Assembly: GCF_037975245.1 (NCBI RefSeq)
Contig: NC_092576.1
Span: forward strand, 6,927,501-6,987,500
Source of the DNA: Apostichopus japonicus
Taxonomy: Eukaryota > Echinodermata > Holothuroidea > Aspidochirotida > Stichopodidae
Direction of reading: 5' to 3'
Length of the DNA: 60,000 nucleotides
Shown: positions 41,329 to 56,041 of the stretch, one piece after another
How the letters are laid out: every line of letters begins with the position of its first letter
How positions within the stretch are numbered: position 1 is the first letter of the stretch
Notes under the pieces: model-generated
Told to the model about the DNA's origin: nothing
Databases searched by the model: none
Seen by the model: the letters and a program-made list of their open reading frames with translations, nothing else
Made by a program: the position numbers and the translations under genes

Positions 41329-41543
41329 CAGGAATTGAAAAGCCAAATATCTAAGTCAAGGGTGAGCTTTCCTGTGATGTACGACACCAGTGTGGAGGCA
41401 ACAACAGAAGAGGAGAACTGTGTTATATATGGCTTAAAGACATGTTTTAAGATGATATATTGGTACCCTTCGCAGAACAAAAGAGTTTATCCAAGAGTCC
41501 AAAGAGCAAAGGAACAAGTACCATAGAGAAAAAAGATGGAAGA
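41329..41543 (+). other. Exon-like scrap inside the DNA element
   Basis: After a pyrimidine-rich stretch and TTTTCCAG the sequence is less AT-rich and open in pieces (a frame beginning MKSQISKSRVSFP, another containing KSLSKSPKSKGTSTIEKKDG). Good donor-like words AAGG/GTGAGC (41361) and AGA/GTGAGT (41543) follow. It could be a captured or decayed gene fragment. No domain is recognised. Confidence 0.3.
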
Positions 41544-41675
41544 GTGAGTTTAACTATTGTACCCAACTGTTTAATGATATTTAAGATACTTTTCATAACC
41601 TGTTTTAAAAAAAAACAGTTTAGTTTATCATTTACGTGCAAGCTTCATAAGTTTGGTCAAATTTTCACTGATCTG

Positions 41676-43210
41676 TAGAGCGGGAGTCCAGAGGGTTTGG
41701 TTAGCTGGGAAGGTAACCAATTGCCTGGTACATCACAATGTTCACAATGCATTCCTGTATATGAAACCTGACGACTGGCAAACCGACTGTGGTGGATGTG
41801 GCTGGGAGAGCAATTTTAAAGTCACCTAATAGCTAACCTAGAGCAGCTTTCATGGTAACCACATCAAAGTAAGAACAATGTGTCAGGTATGGCCCCAAGA
41901 GCAACAAATGGCCATTGCCAGTAATTATTGGTGGTGGGGTACCCCTGCCAGTGATCTATAATTGACCCCTCACGGCTGACCTAGGTCAGCTCATGAGGTA
42001 ACCACTTGAAACCTACTGGAAAATGTTGGTTAGGACTTCAGATACAAGGGATGGGCATTGCCAGTAATTTTTATTGGTGGGGTACCCCTGCCAGTAGACC
42101 CCCAATATGCCCATCCCCTCATTGACCTAGGTGAGCTCATGATTTGACCAGTTGAAACCTACAGGAAAATGATAGGTATCACTTCATATGTAAGGATGGG
42201 CATTTCCAGTATTTTTTATTGGTGGGCCACCACTGCCAGAGTCCGCCCATCCCTTACATATAGAATCCTGTTAATAATTTTCCAGTAGTTTTCAACTGGT
42301 TAAATCATGAGCTGACCTAGATCAATGAGGGGGGGGGGGCTTTTGGGGGTCTACTGGCAGGGGTACCCCACTAATATAAATTACTGGAAATGCCCATCCC
42401 TTACATATATATAGAGTCCTGCCAATCATTTTACAGTAGTTTTCAACTGGTTACCTCATGAGCTAATCTAGGTCAATGGGGGATGGGCATTTTGGGGGTC
42501 TACTGGCAGGGTTACCCCACCAATGTAAATGACTGGAAATGCCCATCCCTTACATATGAAGTGATACCTATCATTTTCCAGTAATTTTTCAACTGGTTAC
42601 CTCATGAGCTAATCTAGGTCAATGGGGGATGGGCATTTTGGGGGTCTACTGGCAGGGTTACCCCCCCCCCCATATAAATTACTGGAAATTCCCATCCCTT
42701 ACATATGAAGTGATACCATTTTCCAGTAGTTTTCAATTGGTTACATCATGAGCTCATCTAGGTCAATGGGGGATGGGTATTTTGGGGGTCTACTGGCAGG
42801 GGTACCCCACCAATAAAAATTACTGGCAATGCCCATCAGTTGTATCTGAAGCCCTAACCAACATTTTCCAGTAGGTTTCAAGTGGTTACCTCATGAGCTG
42901 ACCTAGGTCAGCCTTGAGGGGTCAAATATAGATCACTGGCAGGGGTACCCCACCACCAATAATTACTGGCAATGGCCATTTGTTGCTCTTGGGGCCATAC
43001 CTGACATATTGTACTTACTTTGATGTGTTACCATGAAAACTGATGTAGGTTAGCTATCAGGTGACTTTAAAATTGCTCTCCCAGCCACACCCACCACAGT
43101 CGGTTTGCCAGTCGTCTGGTTTCATATACAGGAATGCACTGTGAACATTGTGATGTACAAGGCAATTGGTTACCTTCCCAGCTAACCAAACCCTCTGGGA
43201 TCCCGGTCTA
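41676..43210. mobile_element. Foldback element nested in the DNA transposon
   Basis: The outer ends are inverted: TAGAGCGGGAGTCCAGAGGG at the left and, read inward from the right, TAGACCGGGATCCCAGAGGG. Matching continues for several hundred bases, for example GGTTAGCTGGGAAGGTAACC and TTTGTTGCTCTTGGGGCCAT with its complement. The middle contains about four tandem copies of a unit of roughly 150-190 bp with GATGGGCAT, GGGGTCTACTGGCAGGGGTA and TTACTGG. No coding region and no clear target duplication are visible. Confidence 0.75.
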
Positions 43211-43452
43211 TTGGGATCATTATTAACATGATTAACATAATTATTAAGCTTTGAGAAATAACTTGGTGTTATGCTGTGCAAAGCTAATAATATTTTGGTA
43301 AAGCTGCTATTCCTGGCTTATAATTTGAGGGACCTAGATTTAAATGTATACCTCCCAATATGTTATAAAATTTTAATGTAAATGTATGTTTATGATAATG
43401 TGAGTTATCATGTGCTATATCTGTATCTGTGCTTACACGTATATCATATTTT

Positions 43453-43790
43453 CTGTTCACAGGTCAATAATGGTGCAGATTTTGGCTTCCTGAAGACAAG
43501 TGGGAGGCCATTTGTAGTTAAGAGAAACACTCTTTGTTCGTGAAGACTTAACTGGTGTCGATTTGGGGTACCACTTTAAAAGGAAAGTCATGAGGAACCC
43601 TTGCCCAAGATTCAACTTTGCATTATTGTGCAGTGCTATACTTTTGCGATTCATGTTTGATCCATTAACTTGTCTTAACTTTGTTGGAAAAAAAATCAGA
43701 TTTTCAGATTTTATTTACAGTGATTTCTTCTCTATCTGTCGAAAGTCAGCCTTTTGTAGACATCAGAAGTTTTATCAGAAATAAATACTG
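43453..43790 (+). other. Possible terminal exon with polyadenylation signal
   Basis: TTCTGTTCACAG/GTCAATAATGG resembles an acceptor. About 330 bp later, GAAATAAATACTGCC contains AATAAA (about 43780). No long frame runs through it, so if it is an exon it is a 3' untranslated one or decayed. Evidence is weak. Confidence 0.2.
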
Positions 43791-43849
43791 CCAACGTACA
43801 CATTATTTGTGTTTCTTCTTCTCTCTTTTCTTTCGGTGATGCTAGTCAG

Positions 43850-44215
43850 TGAAACTAGTCGGGTTTAATTCTTTCAGTAAATCTAGTCGGTGCAACTAGT
43901 CAGTCGATACGGACTAAGAAAGGTTAGTCGGGAGAGGCACCATCCTGACTAATGTAAAACCTGCTATAAACTAGTCGGTGGCTCATATAAATTAGTCGGT
44001 AAAGACCGACTAATGTCACCAACTAATGTAACTGACTAATATACATTTACCGACTAAGAAATTGTTGATCGACTAAGCTGACGGACTAAGATGACCGACT
44101 AAGAAATCCAACTGACTAAGGAATAAATTAGTCGGTATAGCAACTGACCAAGGCTATGTTAGTCGGGAGAGGCACCAGATGGACTAACGTTATGTTAGTC
44201 GGTGAACCAATTTAA
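43850..44215. repeat. Right subterminal GACTAA array
   Basis: Roughly 25 copies of GACTAA/TTAGTC or ACTAGTC in both orientations at 12-25 bp spacing. A longer repeat, TTAGTCGGGAGAGGCACCA, occurs twice (about 43926 and 44159). Confidence 0.85.
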
Positions 44216-44502
44216 GTTTTCAGTGTATCTCTAGAATCTTTGCAAAATATTGATAATTAAACATTTATTGCATACAACTGATCCTGATCTAAAAACAGTA
44301 TCTAACGTCATTTCGGTGTTAATAATTTCAGATTCGTGTATTATAAAGGATTTTTGTGAATAAAGGTAACCAAGGTTTTGTTTGCTATTTTGACGGTCGT
44401 TAATAAATTTGCAATCAGTTTAGTTGATTACCAACTTGTAAATGCTAGTTACATACAGAAAAATTATGACGTGCATTTACAGTATATATTTACATATATG
44501 TT

Positions 44503-46499
<1,997 letters not shown>

Positions 46500-47015
46500 A
46501 ATAAAAATAATACAATTCCGTCACAGATTATCAAAAGCATTTATCAGTCCATTTGTTTATGCTACGGTAGGTACAGCTAGGAGAACTACCTCAGTGAGGA
46601 TGATATTTCTATCTCTAAGTATTTTGTTACAATGATCCAAGTGCCAGTTATGATAATATTGGGCGCTTGAACGTGAACAGACCCGTACACGCACAGAGCC
46701 ATAATACATAAACTGGGCGTAATCCTAATGAAATTACGAGACAGATTACCAGCAACATCAACATTGATACTAAACAGAAGCTTATGGAATCTTGCTACAA
46801 ACTCCGTTACTAACCTTCGTCGGTCGAAAACGGCGGAATTCACGTAAGAAAACGGCAGTAAATGCGTAATGGTAAATTCGAAAGGAAGTAAGAATGCGTG
46901 TATTTGTGTATGCGTCTATGCGTGTAAATGTATAGGGTATGTAGATGATAGGGTGCGGTTGACCCGTTGCGGAGGTCACCGAGGGCGCTATGTAAAAAGT
47001 ATGCAAGTGGCGCTA

Positions 47016-47020
<5 letters not shown>
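46500..47020. repeat. Dispersed repeat R1 (copy 2)
   Basis: Matches 18185-18690 over about 500 bp with roughly 80-85% identity by eye, ending CACCGAGGGCGC and then a TA array in both places. The copies lie outside the segmental units, so this is a separate interspersed family. Confidence 0.6.
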
Positions 47021-47164
<144 letters not shown>

Positions 47165-47184
47165 CAATGGGACCAACACAGCTT

Positions 47185-47412
47185 TATGACAAAGCCAACA
47201 GCGCAATCATGTTCAATGGTGCAATAGGGGAGTGGTTCAACAACAGTCGGAGTCCGGCATGGTTGCTTGCTCTCGCCTACTCTCTTCAACGTTTTCCTTG
47301 AGAATATCATGTCGGATGCTCTGGAAATGCATGAAGGGACAGTGAGCATCTGTGGCAGAGCATGTAACAACCTACGTTTTGCCGATGACATTGATGCCCT
47401 TCAGGAAATAAT
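47185..47412 (+). pseudogene. Reverse-transcriptase fragment, RTE-like
   Basis: Reads [18 protein letters not shown], then, after a frameshift near 47243, [37 protein letters not shown] and [12 protein letters not shown]. These are the RT motifs around the catalytic ADD found in widespread RTE-type LINEs. Only about 75 codons remain. Orientation is opposite to the larger LINE that follows. Confidence 0.7.
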
Positions 47413-47477
47413 GCAAGCCTATATACATCCATATTACGCCTTATTTGGGCCTAATAAGACTATACTGTTACTAGTAG

Positions 47478-47697
<220 letters not shown>

Positions 47698-49844
47698 CAA
47701 GTAAAACTTTATTTCATCCCAAAAGGGAATTACAAGCTCGCATATGTACATATAAGACAAATACAAGATGATAAAGGGTAAAAAGACATAAGATTGGCAA
47801 ACATAAGAGTTTCAGAGAATTAAAGTATACAAGTTTAAAGGCGTGATGATTAAACAAATGTAACACCAGTTTAGATGGCAAGAACGGGAAGATAAAGCAG
47901 GCTACTAACGATTGAAACAACAATTAAAGAGCTTAATGCACTGAGGGATAAAGGAAGATTTGTGACGATTTGTTATTGCATTCGGAAGCCTCATCCGCCC
48001 ACTGCGAGAGATTATTGCACTGCTGAGATTCAGAAACAATGGGTGATTCTCGTCGGCCAGGATGGCGTCGAGCTTAGACTCATAATATGATAGTACATAC
48101 ACTCCATTGTAAGCTGGTCCCCACCCAGAATACGATTAGCCTGTCTGATAACAGAATCAATGCGATTCTTATCATTAGCAGTCACATTACCACCCCAGCA
48201 TGTCATACAATGTCTCAACACGCTACAAATGACTGAGTTAGTGAGGATACGACTGTCAATTGTCAAATTTACTCATTCTACGGAGACAATATAATCTAGG
48301 GTTTACTCTCTTCACCAAATAATCTATATGCTCATGCCACGCCAGTTGATCATCAAAAACAACACCAAGATATTTGTAGGATGAGACTTGTTCTACGGGA
48401 TTTTCTTTGATCACAACCTCTCTCGGTTGACCATTGACCCTTCTGAAATCAATATTCATTTCCTTTGTTTTTTTAACATTAAGCAATGTGGAAGTTCTTG
48501 TCACAATATCCGACGAAATGATTAATTTTATCCAGATATTCACTCTCATCATCTTTTTTAATCAAACCGACTAAGGCTGTATCATCTGCAAATTTAATTA
48601 AATGGCAACTATCAGACGATGATCACACATCCTACGTGTACAGAGTGAATAAAAATGGGGCTAGAACGGTTCCTTGTGGAGCAGCAGTATTTGAGTATTG
48701 GACATCTGACATACAGTTGGATGAGCTAATGTGAACATATTGAGAACGATTGGTAAGGTAGTTGAGTATCCAAATAATGAGATCATGTGAAATATTCATA
48801 TTTAAAATCTTGCCGGCCAAAACATGAGGTTGAATTGTGTTAAACGCAGATGAAAAATCAAAGAACATAATTCTGGCAGAATGACCTGATTTAGAATGTT
48901 CAAGGTGGGAATACAATTTCTTCAAGCAATTTGAGACCGCGTCCTCTGTATTGCGATGGGCCCTATAAGCATATTGTTGAGGATCGAGGTAGTCATCGAC
49001 TAACGGCTTTATGTGCCGCAGTACAATTCGTTCACACGACTTCATCAGGACAGAAGTAAGGGCCACAGGCCGAAGGTCATTCATGCAGGATATGACAGCC
49101 TTTTTGGCTACTAGAATAATACAAGAGCGTTTCCATGATACAGGTATTGTTTTTGTACAGAAGGAAAGATTAAAAATGTGAGTAAAAATGTCGGCAAGTT
49201 GATTGGCACAGGTTTTCAATACCCGTGATTTCAGTTGGTCTGGGCCGGCAGCTTTAAATGCATTTAAACGAGAAAATTTCCGATAAACTTGGCCCTGGTT
49301 ACACATAAAAAGGGGTTTTCCCCAGCACGGTCGTCTAATGACTCTCTGAGATGATCAGCCTGTGTAGAAAAGTCATGACAATCAAATCTGTTGTAAAAAT
49401 CATTCAATGCGTTAGCGTAATCAATAGAGGTATCAGGCAAATATGATTTATGATTGTTAACCAAGTACCCACTCATCAAACGGATTCCCTCCCAGACTTC
49501 TTTCATATTATTATCAGTAAATCGGTTTTCAATCTTACGCTTGTAAATAGCTTTCTCCTTTCTAATACAGTCTTTCAGTTCTTTCTGGACTGATTTCAGT
49601 TCATCTCTGTCCCCTCTGCCAAAGATGCCTTTCTTCCTGTTGATCACTAATTTGACTGTGCTGGTAATCCACGGTTTATTGTTTGGATACACCTTCACTT
49701 GCTTTGTAGGGACCGAGCAGTCTACGCAGAAGTTCACGTACCCGGTAATCGCATCTGTTAGTTCATCGATGTCAGTTGATGAACGGATAAACTGTCGTAT
49801 CCAGGGTCAATTTTAGCTGGTCGAGTGACTCCTGGCTCCACTGC
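47698..49844 (-). mobile_element. CR1/L2-group non-LTR retrotransposon, 5'-truncated and decayed
   Basis: Minus strand, about 2.1 kb. In order: linker region (STDIDELTDA and YPNNKPWITS), RT fingers/palm (FKAAGPDQLKSRVLKTCANQ, FFDFSSAFNTIQP, APQGTVLAPFLFTLYT), a catalytic FADD around 48578-48592, KKTKEMNIDFRR, SSYKYLGVVFDDQLAWHEHI, and the thumb. The endonuclease domain is missing. It starts exactly where unit B begins and ends in a TTGC/TGGC tail. Confidence 0.8.
47905..49737 (-). pseudogene. LINE ORF2 remnant (RT) with several frameshifts
   Basis: The coding parts lie in separate frames: 49264-49737, 48632-49306, about 48560-48630 (FADD), 48256-48552, 48030-48266 and 47905-48102. At least four indels disrupt it. 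The motif order and spacing are normal for the family, so decay is by point changes rather than rearrangement. Confidence 0.75.
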
Positions 49845-49850
49845 TGGAGT

Positions 49851-49906
49851 AGGGGTAAGCCTAAACCTAACCCTAAAAACCAGCCCTAACCCTAACCTTA
49901 ACCTGA
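49851..49906. repeat. Interstitial telomeric repeat (CCCTAA)n, degenerate
   Basis: Fifty-six bases of CCCTAA-type units, 10 bp shorter than the copy at 2001-2066 through loss of units. It sits at the join between the decayed LINE and unit B. Confidence 0.85.
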
Positions 49907-52377
49907 AATTATTGTTACTCCTAGTCGTAAAAATAGTACTCCTAGTCGTCAAATAGCCACGTTAAAGCAACTGCGCATGCGTATATATAAATTATTCTTT
50001 CGACTAGTTGTAAGAAAAGCCACTTTGTTTGATCAAAGATGTATATAAAGGAAAAATCCAAATCACTCATCTCTGTGTTTTTCATATGTGTAGTTCCCTA
50101 GAAATTTTATGATCTCAAAATATTTAAGGTTCTGTGCTTATGCACCGTACAATTGAGCAGAATTTGGCTACAAAATGTCTGCAGTGTCAAGTTCTTTCAT
50201 ACAGTACCCATAATTACAGGGTGCGTCAATTATGAAGCCTTGACTATACTAGCCTCTAGAGCCTAGTAGTACTGAGGCTAGGGCCTATGTACAGCACAGG
50301 GGCCGATGACATTTTATCTAGTAGTGCTAGTAGTAGCCTAACAAATAATGATGATACTGCAGTGATACCATTTGCGCGATGATGAATTGTCACATTCAGT
50401 TTTAATCCAACGGGAGTCGCATTAACCATCAGATTTCACTTAAAATGTAATTAATACCCTCAAAGAATTAGAAAAGTTGCTTACATTCTAAAGAAAATAT
50501 TTCCGCAATAATTTCGATGAGCACTTGTATATAACTGACGTTAGTCACGGCTGCTATCTTTTCGCGTTCGACGCATATTTGATGCCTGGATAAGATACCA
50601 AAGTTGTTAGCGCAGTATATACATACACAAAACAAATTATCAAAACTACACACTTTCAGGTGGCGTATCGCCAAGTCTCTGCAGAGTCGGGTAACGAAAA
50701 TAATAATTGTTTGGTAAATAGACCGTCTTTTTGAATAAATAAAAAATTTACATTAATAAAGCAACAGAATTCAACCAAAACTAAAAAAGTTCCTTTTTAT
50801 TTTCCTAAAAAGAAATGAAAAGTTACAGTATTGTTCGGTAAGTTAATCGAATTAGTGAATTGTTGATTCCCATTTAGCGAACAGAGGTACACTTGGCTGC
50901 TTAGCTACATAGGCGATTACTAAGTACCGATGGATAGATTTGCCATAACAAAAAAAAAAGAAAGAAAAAAAAAGGGGGCAAAATAAGGTGGCAGCATTCT
51001 GAAATGCAGACTTCCTATTTACGCTCGGGCATGCGAGCCACAAATATTACCTCCACGATGATAACAAACTAGTTTGCTAAGATAAAAATACAAATTATTT
51101 GTTTGCTAAAACACATTTTCTGATTTAAATAGACATTCTCTTGAGGCTGTACCATGACCTTAATGTCAAATTAAATTAGCTTACAGACATAAAGAAGGTA
51201 ACAGTAATTCTCGACTTAATTCTGAACAGATAGCCTACGTATTCTTTTTTCCTTCACTGTTTAACTGTCTAATTAGTTTAAGAATGCTATATGTGATTTA
51301 TTAGGTTAATCTTCAGTAAGTTCCCTCACAATTTTCGATGAAATCGTTTCTCAGAGCGTTGTGACTGAATATAATGCTTTGCATTTGACGTTTAATATCC
51401 AACCAGGCTAGGTAGTAGTAGCAAGGCCAATTGTGTGTAGGAGCTACTTGCACATATATTTAAGATTTTGCATAAGTTTGTGTATTCCATCACCACGAAC
51501 TCTCAGATAAAACGACAAAGGGGAGGCACAACTAGAGGGTTAGGGGTGTGGGGCGCGGGGAAGTGGGTTCAGTACACGGAAAAAGTATCTCCGATGTTGT
51601 GAAGAACCTCAAAGTGCCCTTGCTCCTGAATAAACATGCCTCTTTTGGGAAAGAAATTACATTTTCCCATCTTTGAATGATGAATTGCCCAGATTGGCTA
51701 ATAAGGTGTCATGTAAACAGTCATGTGACCATTTCGAACAAATCGTGTATGAGAAAATAATTCTTCATTATATTGCGTCTCTCTCATTCGGTCATGTGTA
51801 TAATGTCTTCATGATTGATAACGATATGTGCTTTGGTTCCTCGAGAGTTCTTCCAACCTAGTAACTTGTAAAGTAAGTAACTATATATGTACTGTACTCT
51901 AGACCTTATATTGGAACCGCGCAGGAACTATAATATGGATCGAACATGGTCTCTGAGCATTCTCTTTTATACAGATAAAGCTAACTATTGGACTAGGCTG
52001 ATTTCAGCCGCTCTTTTAATTGTTGTGGGTAACAGAAATTCGTAGGGTTTCTGTGGTCTTCTCCCTGGATCAACATGAAAGGCTGTATAATGATGTAGTC
52101 GAAATAAATGTAGGTATCTGATCCGGACATGTTTCGCATCAAATCTACAATTGTGTTCCTTGACCAAAACTGGAGAGAAATTTCTGCAAAATTGCCATAT
52201 TTTACAATGTCACAAAGAGGAGTTAAGTTCTAGCATATAGAGAATCGTGCGGTGGAAGGAGGGGGAGGGTGGGGGGGGGGGTAGGGGTGGTGAAAGAAAT
52301 CACACTTATGTCGAATGTGAAATGCTTTTAAAGAACATTTTTCTTGACCACTTCAGGATCAGACCTTAATTTGTTTT
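49907..52377. other. Non-genic left arm of unit B
   Basis: Almost identical to 2067-4497 of unit A. No gene or RNA is recognised. Open frames of 60-70 codons are shared only because the DNA is nearly identical. Confidence 0.6.
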
Positions 52378-52765
52378 ACAATTAAAGTAAAGTAAAAGTA
52401 AGGTAAAGTAAAATTTATTGATATCAATCATAAAATGAAGATATAATAACATGGATTCCGCAGCTTAAAAATATGCAAAATATATATACAAAAATATGAT
52501 AAATATATCATCTAGTAATATGACAGTTCAAAAGCTTTATACTCCTCGGTAAAAAAAAGAATGTCTAAAGCGTTCAGTACGCATACGAGGTGGGGTATAC
52601 AACCTACGTGGAGTGGTGTAATACTTATGGAGAGGATGGTCAGGATCAGTCAAAATCCCTCCTACATAATGAAGTACAATTTCTTCAATATACTGATCAT
52701 CTATAGAATAATACTTTCTGAAATGTCTCTTAATCAATTTGAGTTGAGTCTTGAAACAGGAAGTT
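52378..52765 (-). mobile_element. 5'-truncated LINE 3' end (unit B copy)
   Basis: Same insertion as 4498-4885. The terminal motif region DPDHPLHKYYTTPRRLY and RMRTERFRHSFF is retained, but one added A in an A-run near 52552 shifts the last codons. It was inherited through duplication, not inserted twice. Confidence 0.65.
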
Positions 52766-53010
52766 TATACTGCTCTAGTACTTTCAACGTAGGAATCTGA
52801 TCCGGGCATGTTTTGCATCAAGACTACAATAATTGTGTTCCTCAATGGATGGATCAGACCCAGATAAGTAATACTTCTGTTGTATTCGTGACCAATAAGG
52901 GACGAGGGTTTCCTGTGTTTGCTCTTAAACCCGAATTTTTGTTTATAGGATAACACAATGTTTATAGGATGTTTATGTTAATTTGTTTACAGGATCACAA
53001 CAACACTTAA

Positions 53011-53308
53011 GGAGTGTTAGCTCAGTGGTTTACGCCGGTGCCTTTCAATCATAAGGTCCCCGGTTCGAGTCACTCCCAAGATTAATGTATGTCGTCCAGT
53101 TACAGAGTTGGCGACAATTAACAATTCATAATCATGGACGTTAAATATGAATCTAAGAGATTGACTTCGGTCAGCTTGCGGCTTTGATAAGCCAATGAGG
53201 CTTCTTCGCGAGTTACTGCTTGCAGGAGGATCTAAAATACATACAAACATACATACATACATATACACATACACATACACACACACACATACACACACAC
53301 ACATACAC
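53011..53308 (+). mobile_element. tRNA-derived SINE (unit B copy)
   Basis: Same insertion as 5134-5402 with A and B boxes intact. Its tail is longer and has changed from ATAC to an ACAC/ACATAC mixture. Confidence 0.75.
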
Positions 53309-53454
53309 AATAATTGTGTCTTCGATCCTCCAGGAGGGGATGTTTCGTCTGCTATACATATTAGGCCGACGAACTGGTCGTAGGAAAATCACTCGAATGA
53401 CAACTGGAGTCGACAAAAACAACAAAGATATTTTTTTTGGTCAAACCGTTAACT

Positions 53455-54285
53455 CTTATAAAGAAAGATATAAAAAAGATAATGATAGCAAACTGCTTAG
53501 GTAAAATGTAAAAGTTTGAAAACCTTAAAGCAACTGCAATACGATAAGGTCAAGTGTTTTTTTTTCCTGCAAACCCTTATAAAAAAAAGATAATGATAGC
53601 AAACTGTTTAGGTAAAATGTAAAAGTTGAAAATCTTTCTTTTTTTTAATTTTTATTGTTTGTTTTTGTGTGTTTGGGCAAACCCTTATAAAGAAATATAT
53701 AAAGAAACATATAAAGAAAGGTAACGATAGCAAACCGCTTAGGTAAAATGTAAAAGTTGAAAATCTTTATTTTTTTTATTTTTTATTTTGATTGCTTTTT
53801 GATTGTGTTTTGACAAACCCTTATAAAGAAAGGTATAAAGAAAGATAATGATAGGAAACTGCTTAGGTAAAATGTGAAAGTTTAAAAACCTTTTTTTTTT
53901 GGATTACTGTTTTTTTTTGTGTTTTGGCAAACCCTTATAAAGAAAGAAATAAAGAAAGATAATAATAGCAAACTGCTTAGGTAAAATGTAAAAGTTTGAA
54001 AACCTTTATTTTTTAAATTTATTTATTTATTTATTGTTTTTTTTTGGGGGGGGGGGTGTTGGGCAAACCCTTATAAAGGAAGATATAAAGAAAGATAATG
54101 ATAACAAACTGCCTAGGTAAAATGTGAAAGTTTAAAAACCTGTTTTTTTTTCTTTTTCTTTGTATATTGTTTTCTTATATTGTTTTTGTGTTTTTTGTTT
54201 GTGTTTTGGCAATCTCTTATAGCAAAGATATAAAGAAAGATAATGATAACAATCTGCTAATAGGTAAATGTAAAGTTTGAAAACC
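53455..54285. repeat. Minisatellite, 7 copies of a 110-140 bp unit
   Basis: Same unit as at 5545-6990. Landmarks GATAATGATA or variants lie near 53478, 53589, 53720, 53846, 53958, 54097 and 54240. Five fewer copies than in unit A. Confidence 0.85.
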
Positions 54286-55966
54286 TTAGGGCAACTGTAA
54301 TAAGATAAAGTCAAGTGTTTGGTGTCAAAGTAAATCCCTGGGGTCTTAAATATTGAGAAATTCTGAGCAGTTTAAGATATAATGCAGTATTTCTGATTAA
54401 ACTAAGTTACAAATGGCACCTTAAAAACATCTTAAACCTTTACCAATTAAGTATGGTGAGAGAATGAATGTATACTAAGATAGTGAGAGCAATGAAATAT
54501 TACCCTGACATGGTATAAGCTTTCAGGAATAACTAATTAGGTTCTTAAAAATGCAAATCATTTTCAATTGCATAACAAACAATTGATATCAATTACGAAC
54601 TGACCAAGTATGTGCTGTCCTGTACACCATGTCCTTGCACAAAATGTCATGCTGAAACCAAAGCTTATTACTGGCCACTCCCTAACTAAGAAGATAGGGT
54701 TTCAGGGATTGAGTTCTGCTGGCCTTAAACAAACATTGACATGAAGCAAATTAGAATTCTCAACTTGAAAAACAAAATTATCCAGCTACAGTACTTTAAA
54801 GACTTAATATTTCACCACTGCTGACCTTACATGGCATTTGACCTTAAAAAGAATTACTGGGTTCTTGTACTCATTATAGGAAACTTATATGCTAATATGA
54901 CATCTGATCAAACTCTTATGATGTCATGTTTAAAATTTCCAGAGTGTAACCTCTTCTGAACCCAAACAACCCGACCCCTCCACCACAAAAAATAACACGG
55001 TTCTGGTACTCACTATAAAGAAGCCATAGCCATACGTACCAGCTACTGCAGTTTTCAATGTGGAAATACCGTATTAACATACTGTTCAAGTTTTGAAACC
55101 TGGTGACCTTAGTGAACTCTGACCTACATCAAATTGTTCATGTTCTGGTTCTGGAGATATAGCACTTTTGATATATTACATTTTGACCTCTGCTGACCGA
55201 AAATGACCTTTGACCTCTATCGAAAACAATAGGGCTCGCTGAACCAATTACAGGAAATCCTTTTGCCAAATACAGGAACTAAATAGGTGATCATCCTTGA
55301 GATATCATGCATGTTTACATGATTTTCACAGTTTCCGTCGGTTGACCTCACATCACATTTGACATTCATGAAAAACACTACAGACCGTCTATACTTACCG
55401 ACGGCAAGCTACACACCCAATTGAACTCTCGGCAACTTTTAATTCTTGAGATATTGATGGATCAAAGTTTTCAGACTTTGACCCTTGCTGACCTAAAATG
55501 ACCTTTGACAAATACCAAAAAACAAACATGTTCTTCTTAAGGGAAACTACATACCAGATATGAAATCTACCCTAGTTACCCTTCTGAAGTTAGAGCGTAT
55601 ACACACGCACGCACACCCTACCACGCCCATATACACGCCGTCACCATCTCATAGATTCCTTCTGCCTTCGGCAAGGAATAACAAATAAGAGACTACTGCA
55701 TGTTGTAAAGATCTTTATCCATTTTGATTTGATGAATGGGCAATTCCTTTGACGCAAAGTGTTAATGTCTCGTATATAACCGTTTACTGTGATATCACGG
55801 AACCACACTCAGTGCATTTGTTTTCAATCGTATTTGCGTGGGAGGAGATGTCATTACACTGACCGTAATAAACAAAGACAGGGACCGTCAGCAAGAAAGG
55901 CAAATAATACAGAACGTCACAAAATTAACCCCAACAATTTTAGTTAACCCTCCCCCCTCCCCCACT
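54286..55966. other. Non-genic TGACCT-rich block, unit B
   Basis: Near-identical to 6991-8673 of unit A and ends directly at the 3' flank of gene B, showing the state before the hAT-type insertion of unit A. It contains the DR1 word at 55204-55216. Confidence 0.55.
55204..55216 (-). promoter_or_regulatory. DR1 nuclear-receptor half-site pair (sequence match only)
   Basis: AGGTCAAAGGTCA on the minus strand, identical to the unit A copy. There is no evidence of function beyond the match. Confidence 0.25.
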
Positions 55967-56041
55967 TACACTTTTTCGATGTAACGTAAATTTGTAAACC
56001 AAATACAGAAGCTTAGACTTATAGTAGCCGTTCTGTAAGCT

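Larger units (their letters stand above)
39438..44226. mobile_element. 4.8-kb DNA transposon-like element with GACTAA subterminal arrays
   Basis: Termini are inverted: ACACTGAAAA at the left and TTTTCAGTGT at the right. They are flanked by ATCT on both sides (39434-39437, 44227-44230), a 4-bp target duplication. The end regions are packed with GACTAA and its complement TTAGTC in both orientations (39450-39700 and 43850-44215), as expected of binding sites for a transposase that recognises subterminal repeats. No transposase is recognised inside. The middle has exon-like scraps and a nested foldback. The superfamily is uncertain: 4-bp duplications occur for example in Sola and Chapaev elements, and CACTG ends in CACTA-like and Chapaev elements. 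Confidence 0.75.
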
